This document shows positions 30,351 to 39,400 of a stretch of 64,000 bases of DNA, piece after piece; positions within the stretch are counted from its first letter, which is position 1, and every line of letters begins with the position of its first letter. Under the pieces are notes generated by a model that saw only the letters and a program-made list of their open reading frames with translations, was not told where the DNA came from and searched no databases. A program made the position numbers and the translations under genes. The stretch is from NCBI RefSeq assembly GCF_010669145.1, contig NZ_CP048635.1:1372501-1436500 (forward strand), given 5' to 3'. The stretch comes from Rhizobium oryzihabitans. GTDB lineage: Bacteria; Pseudomonadota; Alphaproteobacteria; Rhizobiales; Rhizobiaceae.

Positions 30351-32621
30351 TTGGACATCGCAATTCGTAATTGGGCATCCGATCGCCTTGGGCGTCGAGC
30401 GTTCGCCGAGTCACTGGCTCAACAAATTTGGGCGATGGCAAATTTAAGCGAAGGATACGTCGTCGGCCTTGAAGCAGAGTGGGGTGCGGGGAAGAGCAGT
30501 GTCGTCAATATGACGCTACATCATCTTCTCCATTTGGATCTCAGTCATTCGTCTAGAGATCCTGCCTTTCACGGCGACAAAGGTGGGAAAGAAATTGCCG
30601 CAGACCTTGATGACTTAGCTGTGCATTATGACGCTATCCGAGAACTTCACGAGCAATTTGCCGATGTACCTTACCTGCATCCTGATCACTATCATCGAGC
30701 AATAGTGACTAGGGCTGAAAATGACGAGGTTATGCGAAAGCGGATTTATCGGTATTTCAGGCTGCGTATGAACGCGCACTTCAGGCCGCGTAATCTAGTC
30801 GTCCATTTCCGTCCTTGGCTCGTACCGGACACCGCTGCCCTGTCATCCGTTTTTCTTGATGAACTCACGAAATCCATTGGTCCGCTACTAGGATCTGATA
30901 TCGAAGATGCGATGAAGAACTACACTGCCGTCGTCAAACGCTTGGCTCCCGTCGCCGGGGTTGCGGCTCACGCAGTAGTTCCTGGAAGCGGCAACGCCAT
31001 ACGGGACTTCGTCGCCTCCCTCGGAAACACCGCTGAGGCAACTTTGGAGTCACGAAAACTGAAGCTGGAGGCCTCGCTCAGAAAACTGCGAGGCCAGAAA
31101 ATAATCGTGGTTATCGACGACTTGGACCGTTTAAGCCCGAAGGAAGCCACGGAGATGGTTGGGCTGGTGAAAAGCCTCGGCAATTTGCCGAACATCGTTT
31201 ATCTGATGAGCTATGATCCAAAGGTACTGTGTAGGCATCTGCGCGGAGTCTTGCGACTTAATGCCGAAGAGTATTTGGAAAAAATCGTACAGTACCGAAG
31301 AAATCTGCCACTGCTGCCTGCTGATCGGCTCCTTACGCTACTTGATGATTGTCGAACTGAGCTTTTTGACAGCGCATCGCCGGAGCTACTGGATCGCGCT
31401 CGCGACGCGAACTTTTACGTTCTTCGGCAATTTATCCGGACCCCAAGAGATGCTGTCCGATGCGGCGATTGGGCAGTGCGGGCACATCGAATACTGAAAG
31501 ATCAGACGGATCCCGTGGATCTTCTGATACTGGAAGTCCTCAATGCGAAGGATACCGTCCTTTATCAGTGGATCCGGCACCATCTCAGCGAACTCTGTAG
31601 TGGAGAGATGCCGAACAGGAACTCGCTCGAGCAAGCTCTTGAGGCTGACGGTATCGAAGTAACCGAGGAACGAAAGTATGCCCTCTCGCAGCTTTTTCCT
31701 GCGGCGTCGCAGGAGTTTCATCGGCCCGGCAATAACTCTTCGAATGATCGGCTGAGCAAGCGCCTTCGCGTCCGGGAGTATGCGGAGACATACTTCGAGC
31801 TTTCCGAACCTGCGACAGGTAGTGGGAAAGCGGAACTCAATCGTTTGTTTGCAGGCGAAGATCCCAAGATCGTAATGACACCGATCTTGGAACGTTCCAA
31901 AGTCAGTGATTATGGCAGCTCGATACGAGCGGAGCTACTCGATACGATCTGGGAGCATTTTTCACGTAATCCGATTACACGAGCGTGGGTCGGGGCGCTG
32001 ACCGACCTTGGCCCAGAACTTATCGTTTTCAGAGACCGTGATACCGGTGATATCTTCGCGCCGGATAATCTGCGACGATTGACTGGTGCCATAGTATCGG
32101 GGCTCAGCCATCTTAACATCGAAGACAAGGTCAACCTGATGAAGTTCATGCTAGCGCGATCCGAGGATCTTTCTCTGGTCGCATCGGTACTGAGGCGAAT
32201 AGGATCGACCCGCGAGGGCAACCAAGACGGGGAGTATATGGACTTGGAAAGCGTTCGCGAAGAACTCGTGAATAAGCTTGAGGTTGCTATAGCCAAAGAC
32301 CGAGTTCTATCTTCGGCGTATCCAGCCCATGTAGTGTTCTTGGCGTCAGAGATTCTTGGTCCACATATTATCCGAGAGCACTTGAACAGAGCACTCCGGC
32401 TAAACCGCTACTTCCCTGCGATAGCTCAGACGCTTCTAAATGAAGGTAATTCATCGGACCGCGGCCAATTTTATTCACTTATGAGCAATATGTCCGATTT
32501 CGCGGACAGTGACCTGTTCATTCAAGTGGCGCGTGACCTACTAGGTGACCGAGGGGACGAGGGGATCTGGGCTAAACGAACAATCGATGCGTTGTTAAGG
32601 AGCCGTAACGGAGAAGACTAA
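30351..32621 (+). CDS. KAP-family P-loop NTPase
   Basis: 756 residues from a TTG start with the strong ribosome site GGAGGGTG. The N-terminal KAP domain has Walker A EWGAGKSS (residues 43–50) and Walker B KIIVVIDDLDRL (near 252). The sequence between them includes the large insert typical of KAP NTPases (around VAGVAAHAVVPGSGNA); it is only weakly hydrophobic, so membrane attachment is uncertain. The C-terminal 450 residues are helical and unrecognised. KAP proteins are often plasmid- or island-borne and several belong to anti-phage systems. Placement beside an AlbA_2 protein and between IS elements suggests a defence module (inferred). Confidence 0.82.
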   Translation: MDIAIRNWASDRLGRRAFAESLAQQIWAMANLSEGYVVGLEAEWGAGKSSVVNMTLHHLLHLDLSHSSRDPAFHGDKGGKEIAADLDDLAVHYDAIRELHEQFADVPYLHPDHYHRAIVTRAENDEVMRKRIYRYFRLRMNAHFRPRNLVVHFRPWLVPDTAALSSVFLDELTKSIGPLLGSDIEDAMKNYTAVVKRLAPVAGVAAHAVVPGSGNAIRDFVASLGNTAEATLESRKLKLEASLRKLRGQKIIVVIDDLDRLSPKEATEMVGLVKSLGNLPNIVYLMSYDPKVLCRHLRGVLRLNAEEYLEKIVQYRRNLPLLPADRLLTLLDDCRTELFDSASPELLDRARDANFYVLRQFIRTPRDAVRCGDWAVRAHRILKDQTDPVDLLILEVLNAKDTVLYQWIRHHLSELCSGEMPNRNSLEQALEADGIEVTEERKYALSQLFPAASQEFHRPGNNSSNDRLSKRLRVREYAETYFELSEPATGSGKAELNRLFAGEDPKIVMTPILERSKVSDYGSSIRAELLDTIWEHFSRNPITRAWVGALTDLGPELIVFRDRDTGDIFAPDNLRRLTGAIVSGLSHLNIEDKVNLMKFMLARSEDLSLVASVLRRIGSTREGNQDGEYMDLESVREELVNKLEVAIAKDRVLSSAYPAHVVFLASEILGPHIIREHLNRALRLNRYFPAIAQTLLNEGNSSDRGQFYSLMSNMSDFADSDLFIQVARDLLGDRGDEGIWAKRTIDALLRSRNGED

Positions 32622-32699
32622 TAACGTAACCCGAGATGGTGGTAGGCGTCGCCACTATCGCACGATCGGTTGCTGGCAGTAATGAATAGCCCCGAGATT

Positions 32700-33650
32700 T
32701 GTAGACGCCTTCTTTCCTAATTTTGAGGCAAGAAGAGCATCATGGGCAAATCGAATTTCAGCGAAGAGTTTAAGCGTGACGCGGTGCGGCAGATCACGGA
32801 GCGGGGCTATCCGGTGGCTGAGGTTTCGCAGCGTCTCGGCGTCAGCCAGCATTCGCTGTATGAATGGAAGAAGAAGTTTGCTGGGTCGGACTCCAAGGGC
32901 AACGACGAGGCCGAGGAGATCAGGCGGCTGAAGAAGGAACTGGCTCGCGTCACTGAGGAACGCGATATCCTAAAAAAAGCGGCCGCGTATTTCGCCAGGG
33001 ATGCAAAGTGATAGTCAAGCGTTCATTGCTTTGCATCGCTTGCAGTTTTCGGTGCGGACGATGTGCCGCCTTCTGCGGGTTCACCCGAGTGGATTTTACA
33101 CCTGGCTGAAGAACCCGCTGAGCAGGCGAGCCAATGAGGACAAGCGACAGACCGATCTGCTCCTGAAGGCATGGGAAGAGAGCGGCAAGGTCTACGGTTA
33201 TCGCAAGCTGCACGACGACCTTCTCGATCAGGGAGAGATGTGCTGCCCGAACCGGGTCGCGCGCCTGACGCGTCTCGCCGGGATAAAGGCGCAGATCGGC
33301 TACAAACGCCGTCCCGGCATCTATGGCGGCAGACCGTCTGTCGTCGTCGATAATAAGCTCGACCGGCAATTCGACGTAGCAGCTCCGGACAAGGCCTGGG
33401 TCACGGACATCACTTACATTCGAACCTGCGAAGGTTTCGCTTACCTTGCGGTTGTCATCGACCTCTATTCTCGCCGGGTCATCGGCTGGGCGGTGCAGAG
33501 CCGACAGACCACGGACGTCGTATTGCAGGCTCTGCTCATGGCGGTGTGGCGACGCAAACCGAAAGACAAGGTGCTGATCCACTCGGATCAGGGCTCGCAG
33601 TTTACCAGCATGGACTGGGCCTCGTTCTGTGGTGCGCCGCTTTTTTTCGA
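32700..33650 (+). mobile_element. IS3-family element, truncated at its 3' end
   Basis: OrfA is complete but OrfB ends abruptly after the second Asp of the DDE core. The native sequence appears to stop near 33628, after which unrelated DNA follows (a T-rich run at 33642). No right-hand inverted repeat is seen. The left boundary near 32700 is approximate. Confidence 0.7.
32742..33011 (+). CDS. IS3-family transposase OrfA
   Basis: 89 residues: a helix–turn–helix (FSEEFKRDAVRQITERGYPV, then VSQRLGVSQHSLYEWKKKF) and a leucine-zipper-like coiled coil ending in ILKKAAAYFARDAK. OrfA binds the element ends. An A7G run (TAAAAAAAGC, 32971–32980) lies near its end, but the OrfB frame here fits re-initiation at the overlapping ATG 33001 better than a −1 slip. 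Confidence 0.9.
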   Translation: MGKSNFSEEFKRDAVRQITERGYPVAEVSQRLGVSQHSLYEWKKKFAGSDSKGNDEAEEIRRLKKELARVTEERDILKKAAAYFARDAK

Positions 33651-33669
33651 CACTATGGTGGCTGTTTAG
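33001..33669 (+). pseudogene. IS3-family transposase OrfB, truncated
   Basis: The integrase core starts normally (VHPSGFYTWLK, YGYRKLHDDL) and has the first Asp in WVTDITYIRT and the second in IHSDQGSQFTS. It then leaves the family after SMDWASF and ends with unrelated residues at 33669. The catalytic Glu and the final 60 or so residues are missing, so it cannot transpose the element. Confidence 0.87.
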
Positions 33670-34064
33670 CCGCATGTCCATCATGTCGAAGGGTCGACAT
33701 ATCGTTGGAAACGGAGCCTCCGTTAACAGCAGTGTCGCATTAAGAACTTTGTAAATTGCATGAGTCTCGATGCAAGCCGCCTCCCGGCATTAAAAAATAG
33801 GGCTGCTTTGCGCCTCAGGAAACGCCTATAGCCTCTCAAGCATCCGTAGACGCGCGTTTCGAAGCAATTCGTTTTGGTATCGGTACGCCTGTCTCCAACG
33901 GCTTTGGCATTTCGCTGCAGTGTAAGAACAACAGGGGATTGATTTCACGTTTTGAAATGAACGGTCACCGAAAATGAGTTCCCATCCGGCGACTATGCGG
34001 TCATGTCTTTATCACAGGTCGTGTGAGCCATTGCTCTACGATACACGAGCAAAGAGTTGACAGT
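33670..34064. other. Intergenic stretch after the truncated IS3 element
   Basis: About 395 bases. No gene, inverted repeat or RNA was recognised. The promoter of the FabMG-like gene should be in the second half. Confidence 0.4.
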
Positions 34065-35444
34065 ATGGAAAATCCGGTTGCACTGAATAGTCTTTCCGAA
34101 AACACGGTCTTCCGTAAGGGCGATGTTTTCGTATTGTTCGGCGAACTATTCGGCCGCGGATACGCCACCGGCTTGCTTGACGAAGCCAGGCGGGCTGGAA
34201 TGGAGATTGTGGGGATCACCGTCGGGCGGCGCGACGAGAACAACGCGCTCCGGCCGCTTGACGCCGAGGAACTGTCTTCGGCGGAGGCCCAGCTGGGCGG
34301 CAGGATTATCAACATACCTCTTATGGCGGGTTTCGATCTCGATGCGCCCGCAGACGGTCCAACTCCCACCGATCTCCTGGCAAAGATGACCCTGGAGAGC
34401 TGGCAACACGACAAGCTCGACTGGGACTATGTCGGGCAATGCCGCGACATCGCTACTGCGCGTTTTACGGAGTCGCTTTCAAGGGTCATGACCGTTCTCG
34501 ACGGAATGATTAGCGCTGGCCGCAATGTTTTCTTCGCCCACACAATGGCTGGGGGCATTCCGAAGGCGAAGGTATTCCTGGTCGTCGCCAATCGAATCTA
34601 CAAGGGAACTGGCGCCCGCCACATGTCTTCGCAGGCCCTGCTCGACAGTGACATGGGAAAGCTCATTCTGCAGAATTTTGACGATGTCTCCGCAAACACC
34701 TTTCGCCATCTCATTGATTTCAGCACGGCGATCCGCGAGCGCGTCGAAGCTTCGGGCGGACAAGTGCGATATACGGCCTATGGTTATCATGGATCGGCGG
34801 TCCTGATCGATGGGAGCTATCGTTGGCAGACCTATACCAACTACACCCAGGGATATGCGAAGATGCGGCTCGAAGGCATTGCAGAGGAAGCCTGGGCGAC
34901 AGGGATCAAGGCAACTGTCTATAACTGTCCCGAAATCCGGACCAACTCGTCCGATGTGTTCACGGGTATCGAGCTGCCCCTGATACCGCTGCTGCTTGCG
35001 TTGAAGAAAGAAAACGGTGGCCAATGGGCAGACGAACAGTGGCAGGCCTGCCAGCAGCTTCTGGCCGATGGCTTAACCATGAAGGATGTTTTCCTGAAGA
35101 TCGCCGCCATGCAGGCCAGCGAGGTCATGCGCCCGTTCTATGTCTTTTCGGCTTGGCCCATGGCAAACAGTCAGGCACAGGCCGATCTGACCATTGGCAC
35201 GTCAAACGAGATCACCCAGATGCATCGGGATGGCAAGGTGATGATCAGCGACCTCCTGAGTGGTCTCGTTGTGAAGGCAACCGGGCAGCTAATTTTTGGC
35301 GAATCTTCCGAACCCTCCGGTCCCGTCCTGTGGCTCAACCACGATATCGTGGCTCGGCGACTTAACTCTTCCCACCCGCATTCGGAGTCTTCTGCGCCGC
35401 CTATCGCGCAGGGAATGGAACCCTCACACCTTGAGGTGGCGTGA
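34065..35444 (+). CDS. FabMG-like protein (putative enoyl-ACP reductase family)
   Basis: 459 residues from the ATG at 34065; a GTG at 34023 is an upstream alternative. The N-terminal GDVFVLFGELFGRGYATGL is a glycine-rich, Rossmann-like segment, followed by GITVGRRDENN. The overall pattern matches, from memory, proteins labelled FabMG-family enoyl-ACP reductase, a group linked with triclosan tolerance. I do not see the standard FabI Tyr-x6-Lys motif with certainty. Cytosolic, no signal peptide. It is followed by a MATE exporter on the same strand, 412 bases on, so co-transcription is uncertain. Family assignment is tentative. Confidence 0.45.
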   Translation: MENPVALNSLSENTVFRKGDVFVLFGELFGRGYATGLLDEARRAGMEIVGITVGRRDENNALRPLDAEELSSAEAQLGGRIINIPLMAGFDLDAPADGPTPTDLLAKMTLESWQHDKLDWDYVGQCRDIATARFTESLSRVMTVLDGMISAGRNVFFAHTMAGGIPKAKVFLVVANRIYKGTGARHMSSQALLDSDMGKLILQNFDDVSANTFRHLIDFSTAIRERVEASGGQVRYTAYGYHGSAVLIDGSYRWQTYTNYTQGYAKMRLEGIAEEAWATGIKATVYNCPEIRTNSSDVFTGIELPLIPLLLALKKENGGQWADEQWQACQQLLADGLTMKDVFLKIAAMQASEVMRPFYVFSAWPMANSQAQADLTIGTSNEITQMHRDGKVMISDLLSGLVVKATGQLIFGESSEPSGPVLWLNHDIVARRLNSSHPHSESSAPPIAQGMEPSHLEVA

Positions 35445-35856
35445 CGGCTTCCCAACTTAGCTTGAAAGCTGGGTGCTTTGGCCATGGAGCGACAAATCTT
35501 GTGACAAGAACGCTCCTTCTTTCCAGCCGTTCTGACGGACACCGAGATGCCCCCGAAGCTGCCGTTGGATCTATGCTACCTGCTGCCCAGCTCGAGGTGG
35601 AACCTGAACTGACGGTTCTGGGTAAATGTCGTCCCTCAGCCAACAGGATGAGGGCGACTGGGTTTTGCTTGACCGCGTAGCGATGCAGTCATATAAATCT
35701 CCCGGCTTCAGGAGGCCAGCCGCTTGCATGACGCCCTGTCATTGGTGAACTCCTGCTCGTTCAAGCTGATCGCAATATCCCCTTTTGGGTAGTTGGTGCG
35801 GTGGCAATGCAAGCGCCCACTCAGAAAATCCGACTTGCCCATTTTGGAATGTTGAG
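35445..35856. other. Intergenic stretch before the MATE gene
   Basis: About 410 bases with no recognisable gene or RNA. Short frames on both strands have no domain or ribosome site. Confidence 0.4.
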
Positions 35857-37203
35857 ATGAGTGAGCAAAACCGTTCGGCCTCCGTGCCGACCAATTCGTT
35901 CCTGCGTGGATCGATTTCTTCCGTTTTTATTCGAACCAGCCTGCCGATCATCCTTGTGACCATGGTCAATGGGATGCTGATCGTCGCCGATGCTATGCTA
36001 CTGGGTGCCTTTGTCGGGCCCGAAGCGCTTGGTGCGGTAACGCTGGTCTTTCCTTTCTCCATGCTACTGGTGGCGGCATCAGCTATTGTCGGTTCCGGCA
36101 TGGCCAGCGTGCTCGGGCGCCGTCTTGGCGCGCGCGACATGTCAGAGGCTTGTGAGGTCCTCGCTTCAGCACAGGGTCTGGCTGTCGTGCTTGGTGTGGT
36201 TACGATCGCCCTGTTTTTCCTCGGTGGCGGCGTGATCGTTACCTGGATGGCAGCTGGCAACCAGCACCTCGCCGATACGGGGTGGCGCTTTCTGGCAGTC
36301 TCCTTTGTCGCAGCGCCGGTCATGTTTCTGCTGACAGTTCATTCGGACGCGCTCCGCACCGAGGGGCGCGTGGCGTTCATGGCCATGGCCGGTGTAATCC
36401 TGACGCTTGCGAATATTGCTCTCAATGCATTGCTGATCGGCTATTTCCAGTTCGGAGCCGCTGGTTCTGCCGGCGGAACTGCGCTGGCACAGCTAATTGC
36501 GCTTTTGCTCATCATTGGCTATCGCATGGCGGGCAAGGGCATTTTGCCAGTTGTCGGTTTTCGGATTGGTCGAAGTTGGGGTGAGATGCTGGCCCTGGGA
36601 ATACCGAGAAGCATGAACTTCATCGGTCTCTCCCTGAGTTCCGCGGCGGTTCTATTCTCATTGCATCGCCTGAATCTTGGCAATCAGGAAACCATGGTGA
36701 CCGCATATGGCGTCGTCATGCGTGTCATGACCTTCGCGTTTCTGCCCCTTATGGGCATGAACCTCGCCCTACAGGCGATTGTCGGCAACACCATTGGGGC
36801 AGGACAAGCCGACCGGGCATCGGATACATTGCGTTTGGCCATTTGTGTCAGTGCGGTTTATGGCCTCCTTACTCAGTTGACCCTGAGCCTGGCGCGCGAT
36901 GGCCTTGGATGGCTCTTCGTGGGTGATGCCACGGTGGCGCTGGAAGTGGCCAGGATTGTTCCAGTCTATGTTGCCGCCTACTTCGCCTTCGGTCCTGTCC
37001 TGATGGCCGCGAGCTATGTACAAGCCGTTGGGAAGGTGCGTCAGACCGCAATCCTCTCGCTGGGCCGAACCTATCTGTTCGCCATTCCACTGACCCTGAC
37101 ACTTCCCTTGATCTGGGGGAAAACAGGCATCTGGGCGGCAGCGCCGATGGCAGACCTCATGATGCTCGTTCTGGCAGGGCTTATCTGGCGGCGAGACCGC
37201 TAG
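35857..37203 (+). CDS. MATE-family multidrug/toxic-compound exporter
   Basis: 448 residues from ATG 35857, with about twelve hydrophobic segments in two MatE repeats. Typical features are the GAFVGPEALGAVTL region in helix 2 and NIALNALLIGYFQFGAAGSA in helix 5–6. MATE proteins use a Na+ or H+ gradient to expel cationic drugs or metabolites across the inner membrane. It follows the FabMG-like gene, which may hint at shared drug tolerance. Length is typical and no break is seen. Confidence 0.88.
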   Translation: MSEQNRSASVPTNSFLRGSISSVFIRTSLPIILVTMVNGMLIVADAMLLGAFVGPEALGAVTLVFPFSMLLVAASAIVGSGMASVLGRRLGARDMSEACEVLASAQGLAVVLGVVTIALFFLGGGVIVTWMAAGNQHLADTGWRFLAVSFVAAPVMFLLTVHSDALRTEGRVAFMAMAGVILTLANIALNALLIGYFQFGAAGSAGGTALAQLIALLLIIGYRMAGKGILPVVGFRIGRSWGEMLALGIPRSMNFIGLSLSSAAVLFSLHRLNLGNQETMVTAYGVVMRVMTFAFLPLMGMNLALQAIVGNTIGAGQADRASDTLRLAICVSAVYGLLTQLTLSLARDGLGWLFVGDATVALEVARIVPVYVAAYFAFGPVLMAASYVQAVGKVRQTAILSLGRTYLFAIPLTLTLPLIWGKTGIWAAAPMADLMMLVLAGLIWRRDR

Positions 37204-37675
37204 AAATCCGGTGAGAGGAAGCGTTTTGAGATAAAAGCAGATCTCATCAGAACAGGTGTCGCCAGGTCGATCTGAACCATTACGTTGTGAGTAAGCGCCG
37301 AAGGTTCACGCCGATATATTCTTTCTGAGGCGTTGTTTTATTCAATGCATTTTGTGGGTTGATGGATAACACGCTGCGCGGTGCCCGCATCAAAACGGAT
37401 GCTAAAAAGACATCATCTTTCGTCGCTGTCATTCCCCTCCCGGCCCAAAATCAGTCATTCCAGACACGCTGCCACGGCGATCAAACCGGCTAAATCCTTC
37501 CAATAGATAAGCGGCTCTAGACTTGCTGAGCAAGAGCGCTGTTCAGTTCGTGGGTGATGACAATGGGGTTGGCGTGTCCTCGAGTGTGTAGTTATTTCCT
37601 ATTGGTCAAAAGATATCGTAAACATCAAGTCTCTGCGTTTCAATGTTTACCTGTTTGACCCAATTGTCTTATGGC

Positions 37676-37705
37676 GCGCTCTTTTCTTTGGAATAAAAAG
37701 AGCGC
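37676..37705. terminator. Terminator-like hairpin
   Basis: GCGCTCTTTT at 37676–37685 and AAAAGAGCGC at 37696–37705 form a perfect 10-bp stem with a 10-base loop. The A/T half of the stem gives U-rich RNA on either strand, so it could end transcription in both directions; it lies between the MATE gene and the regulator remnant. Confidence 0.5.
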
Positions 37706-37735
37706 CTAAGGTCGACGCTCCACGCGAATTTTAAG

Positions 37736-37905
37736 TTATGGATCGAGTTTCACCTCAAAGGGATGAGCGGGATATCTGATCCGCTGATGTCGAAGCGCCG
37801 TATCAATGAATTCCCTGAGTGTTGATGGAAAAACGGTCCTCCATTCACGCGCCGGAAGCTTCTTTGCTGGAAATGCTCCAGCGCTCTTCGATATAGCCCC
37901 GGCAC
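37736..37905 (-). pseudogene. Possible C-terminal remnant of a LysR-type regulator
   Basis: One minus-strand frame reads LPAREWRTVFPSTLREFIDT and ends with HPFEVKLDP and a stop at 37736. The FIDTALRH-type helix resembles the last helix of LysR effector domains. Stops upstream near 37910 close the frame, and no DNA-binding domain remains. Similarity is weak, but position upstream of an efflux operon fits a lost local regulator. Confidence 0.35.
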
Positions 37906-38258
37906 AATAAATCAGTTATTGTGAATATGTTCGAGGGAGCGCGTGCTCAATCGGAAATAGAGGCAGGCCCATGCGCTTGATCGATCCGGTTTGCTTGAAG
38001 ATGGCCGGCAGAGGGATCACACATATCCCAGGCACGGCGCTGTCAAAATTGCCTTCGGCGGTTCGGAGTTGCCGCCAGGTGACGCTTTCCGATGCGACGC
38101 CGCCAATTCATATCACGATCAACCCGCATGGGCGCACTGGACGCAGGAGGCGATGGTTTTACAACCGCCCCCGCTGGAAATCCTGCGGTTTGCTGCGTCA
38201 GCGCAAGCGCCAATCAAACTTCGTATCGACTCGTCTCTGAACAGGAGTACTGGCAATC

Positions 38259-39391
38259 ATGATAAAACGCATGGTGGTCATGCTGATCGTCATAGGCCTG
38301 ATTCTCGGGGGATATTCGGTTTTCAGGCGTTCAAGAACCGCGCAATCGCGACATATCTTGCCAATCTCAAGGCGCCGCCGCAGACTGTCTCGACGATCAC
38401 GGCCGCGATGAGCCCATGGCAGACGACGCTGCAATCGGTAGGCAGCTTCAACGCCGTTGAGGGCGCCAGCCTTTCGCCGCAGGTTCAGGGCATCGTGCAG
38501 GAGGTCGGCTTTCAGGATGGTCAAGACGTCAAAAAAGGTGATCTGGTCGTGCAACTGCTTGCCGACCAGCAGATTGCTCTGCTCCGACAATATCAGGCGA
38601 CGGAGGCGAACGCGCAAATTGCCCATGACCGCGATACCAGGTTGATCGCGGCCAGCACCATTGCGCAAAGCCAGGTCGATAGCAATTTGGCGGTCTTGAG
38701 ATCCGCGCAGGCACAGGTCCTGGCACAACAGGCATTGATCGATCAATATTCAATTCGAGCGCCTTTCGACGGGCGCCTTGGCATCAAACTTGTCAGCCTT
38801 GGCCAATATCTTGCTGCAGGAACCCCTGTCGTCACCTTGCAGTCACTCGACCCGATACAATTCGACTTTTCGATGCCGCAGCAGGTTCTGTCGCAGGTAA
38901 AGGTCGGGCAGGATATAAACGTAACAATTGATGCCTATGGAAGCCAGACCTTCTCCGGCAAGATCACGGCGATCAATCCGCTGGTGGACAGCCAGAGCCG
39001 CAACCTCACGATCCGGGCCAGCTTCTCCAACTCCGACCACAAGCTGTTGCCCGGCATGTTCGGCAATGTCTCGGTGGTGGTCGGTGAGCCGCAAAACTAT
39101 ATCGCCTTGCCGCAGACCGCTGTCACCATCAATCCCTATGGCAATGTCGTCTATATAATAACAGACAAGGGAGCGGGGGAGGATGGAAAGCCGCAGCTTG
39201 TGGCCGATCAGAGGTTCGTCACCACAGGGCAGGCGCGTGGCGACCAGATCGCGGTGATCAAGGGGGTCAGCGCGGGTGACGTCGTCGTGACCTCCGGCCA
39301 GCTGAAACTGAGCAATGGTTCGCCGGTGGTGATCGACAATACGGTGCAGCCATCCAACGATCCCCACGCAGATCCTGCCAATCCCAACTGA
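38259..39391 (+). pseudogene. RND efflux periplasmic adaptor (membrane-fusion protein), frameshifted
   Basis: The natural start is ATG 38259 (MIKRMVVMLIVIGLILGG), giving a signal anchor. The frame is lost at a run of five G (38307–38311); a sixth G gives GLILGGIFGFQAFKN and a continuous 377-residue adaptor. The rest is intact: biotinyl-lipoyl halves (SPQVQGIVQEVGF and IRAPFDGRLGIKL), an alpha-hairpin, and a beta-barrel domain. It links the inner-membrane RND pump to an outer-membrane channel. The pump gene starts 10 bases later. A long frame entering from 37991 is an artefact of the shift. Confidence 0.88.
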
Positions 39392-39400
39392 GGCGCGGCG

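Larger units (their letters stand above)
37204..38258. other. Long intergenic region before the RND genes
   Basis: More than 1 kb without an intact gene. It contains a terminator-like hairpin at 37676–37705 and a probable regulator remnant at 37736–37905 on the minus strand. The loss of a divergent regulator would explain why the RND pair lacks an adjacent one. Confidence 0.5.

Noticed and set aside
32971..32980. A7G run at the end of IS3 OrfA as a programmed −1 frameshift site
   Set aside because: OrfB lies in the +1 frame relative to OrfA, which a −1 slip would not reach; re-initiation at ATG 33001 explains the layout.
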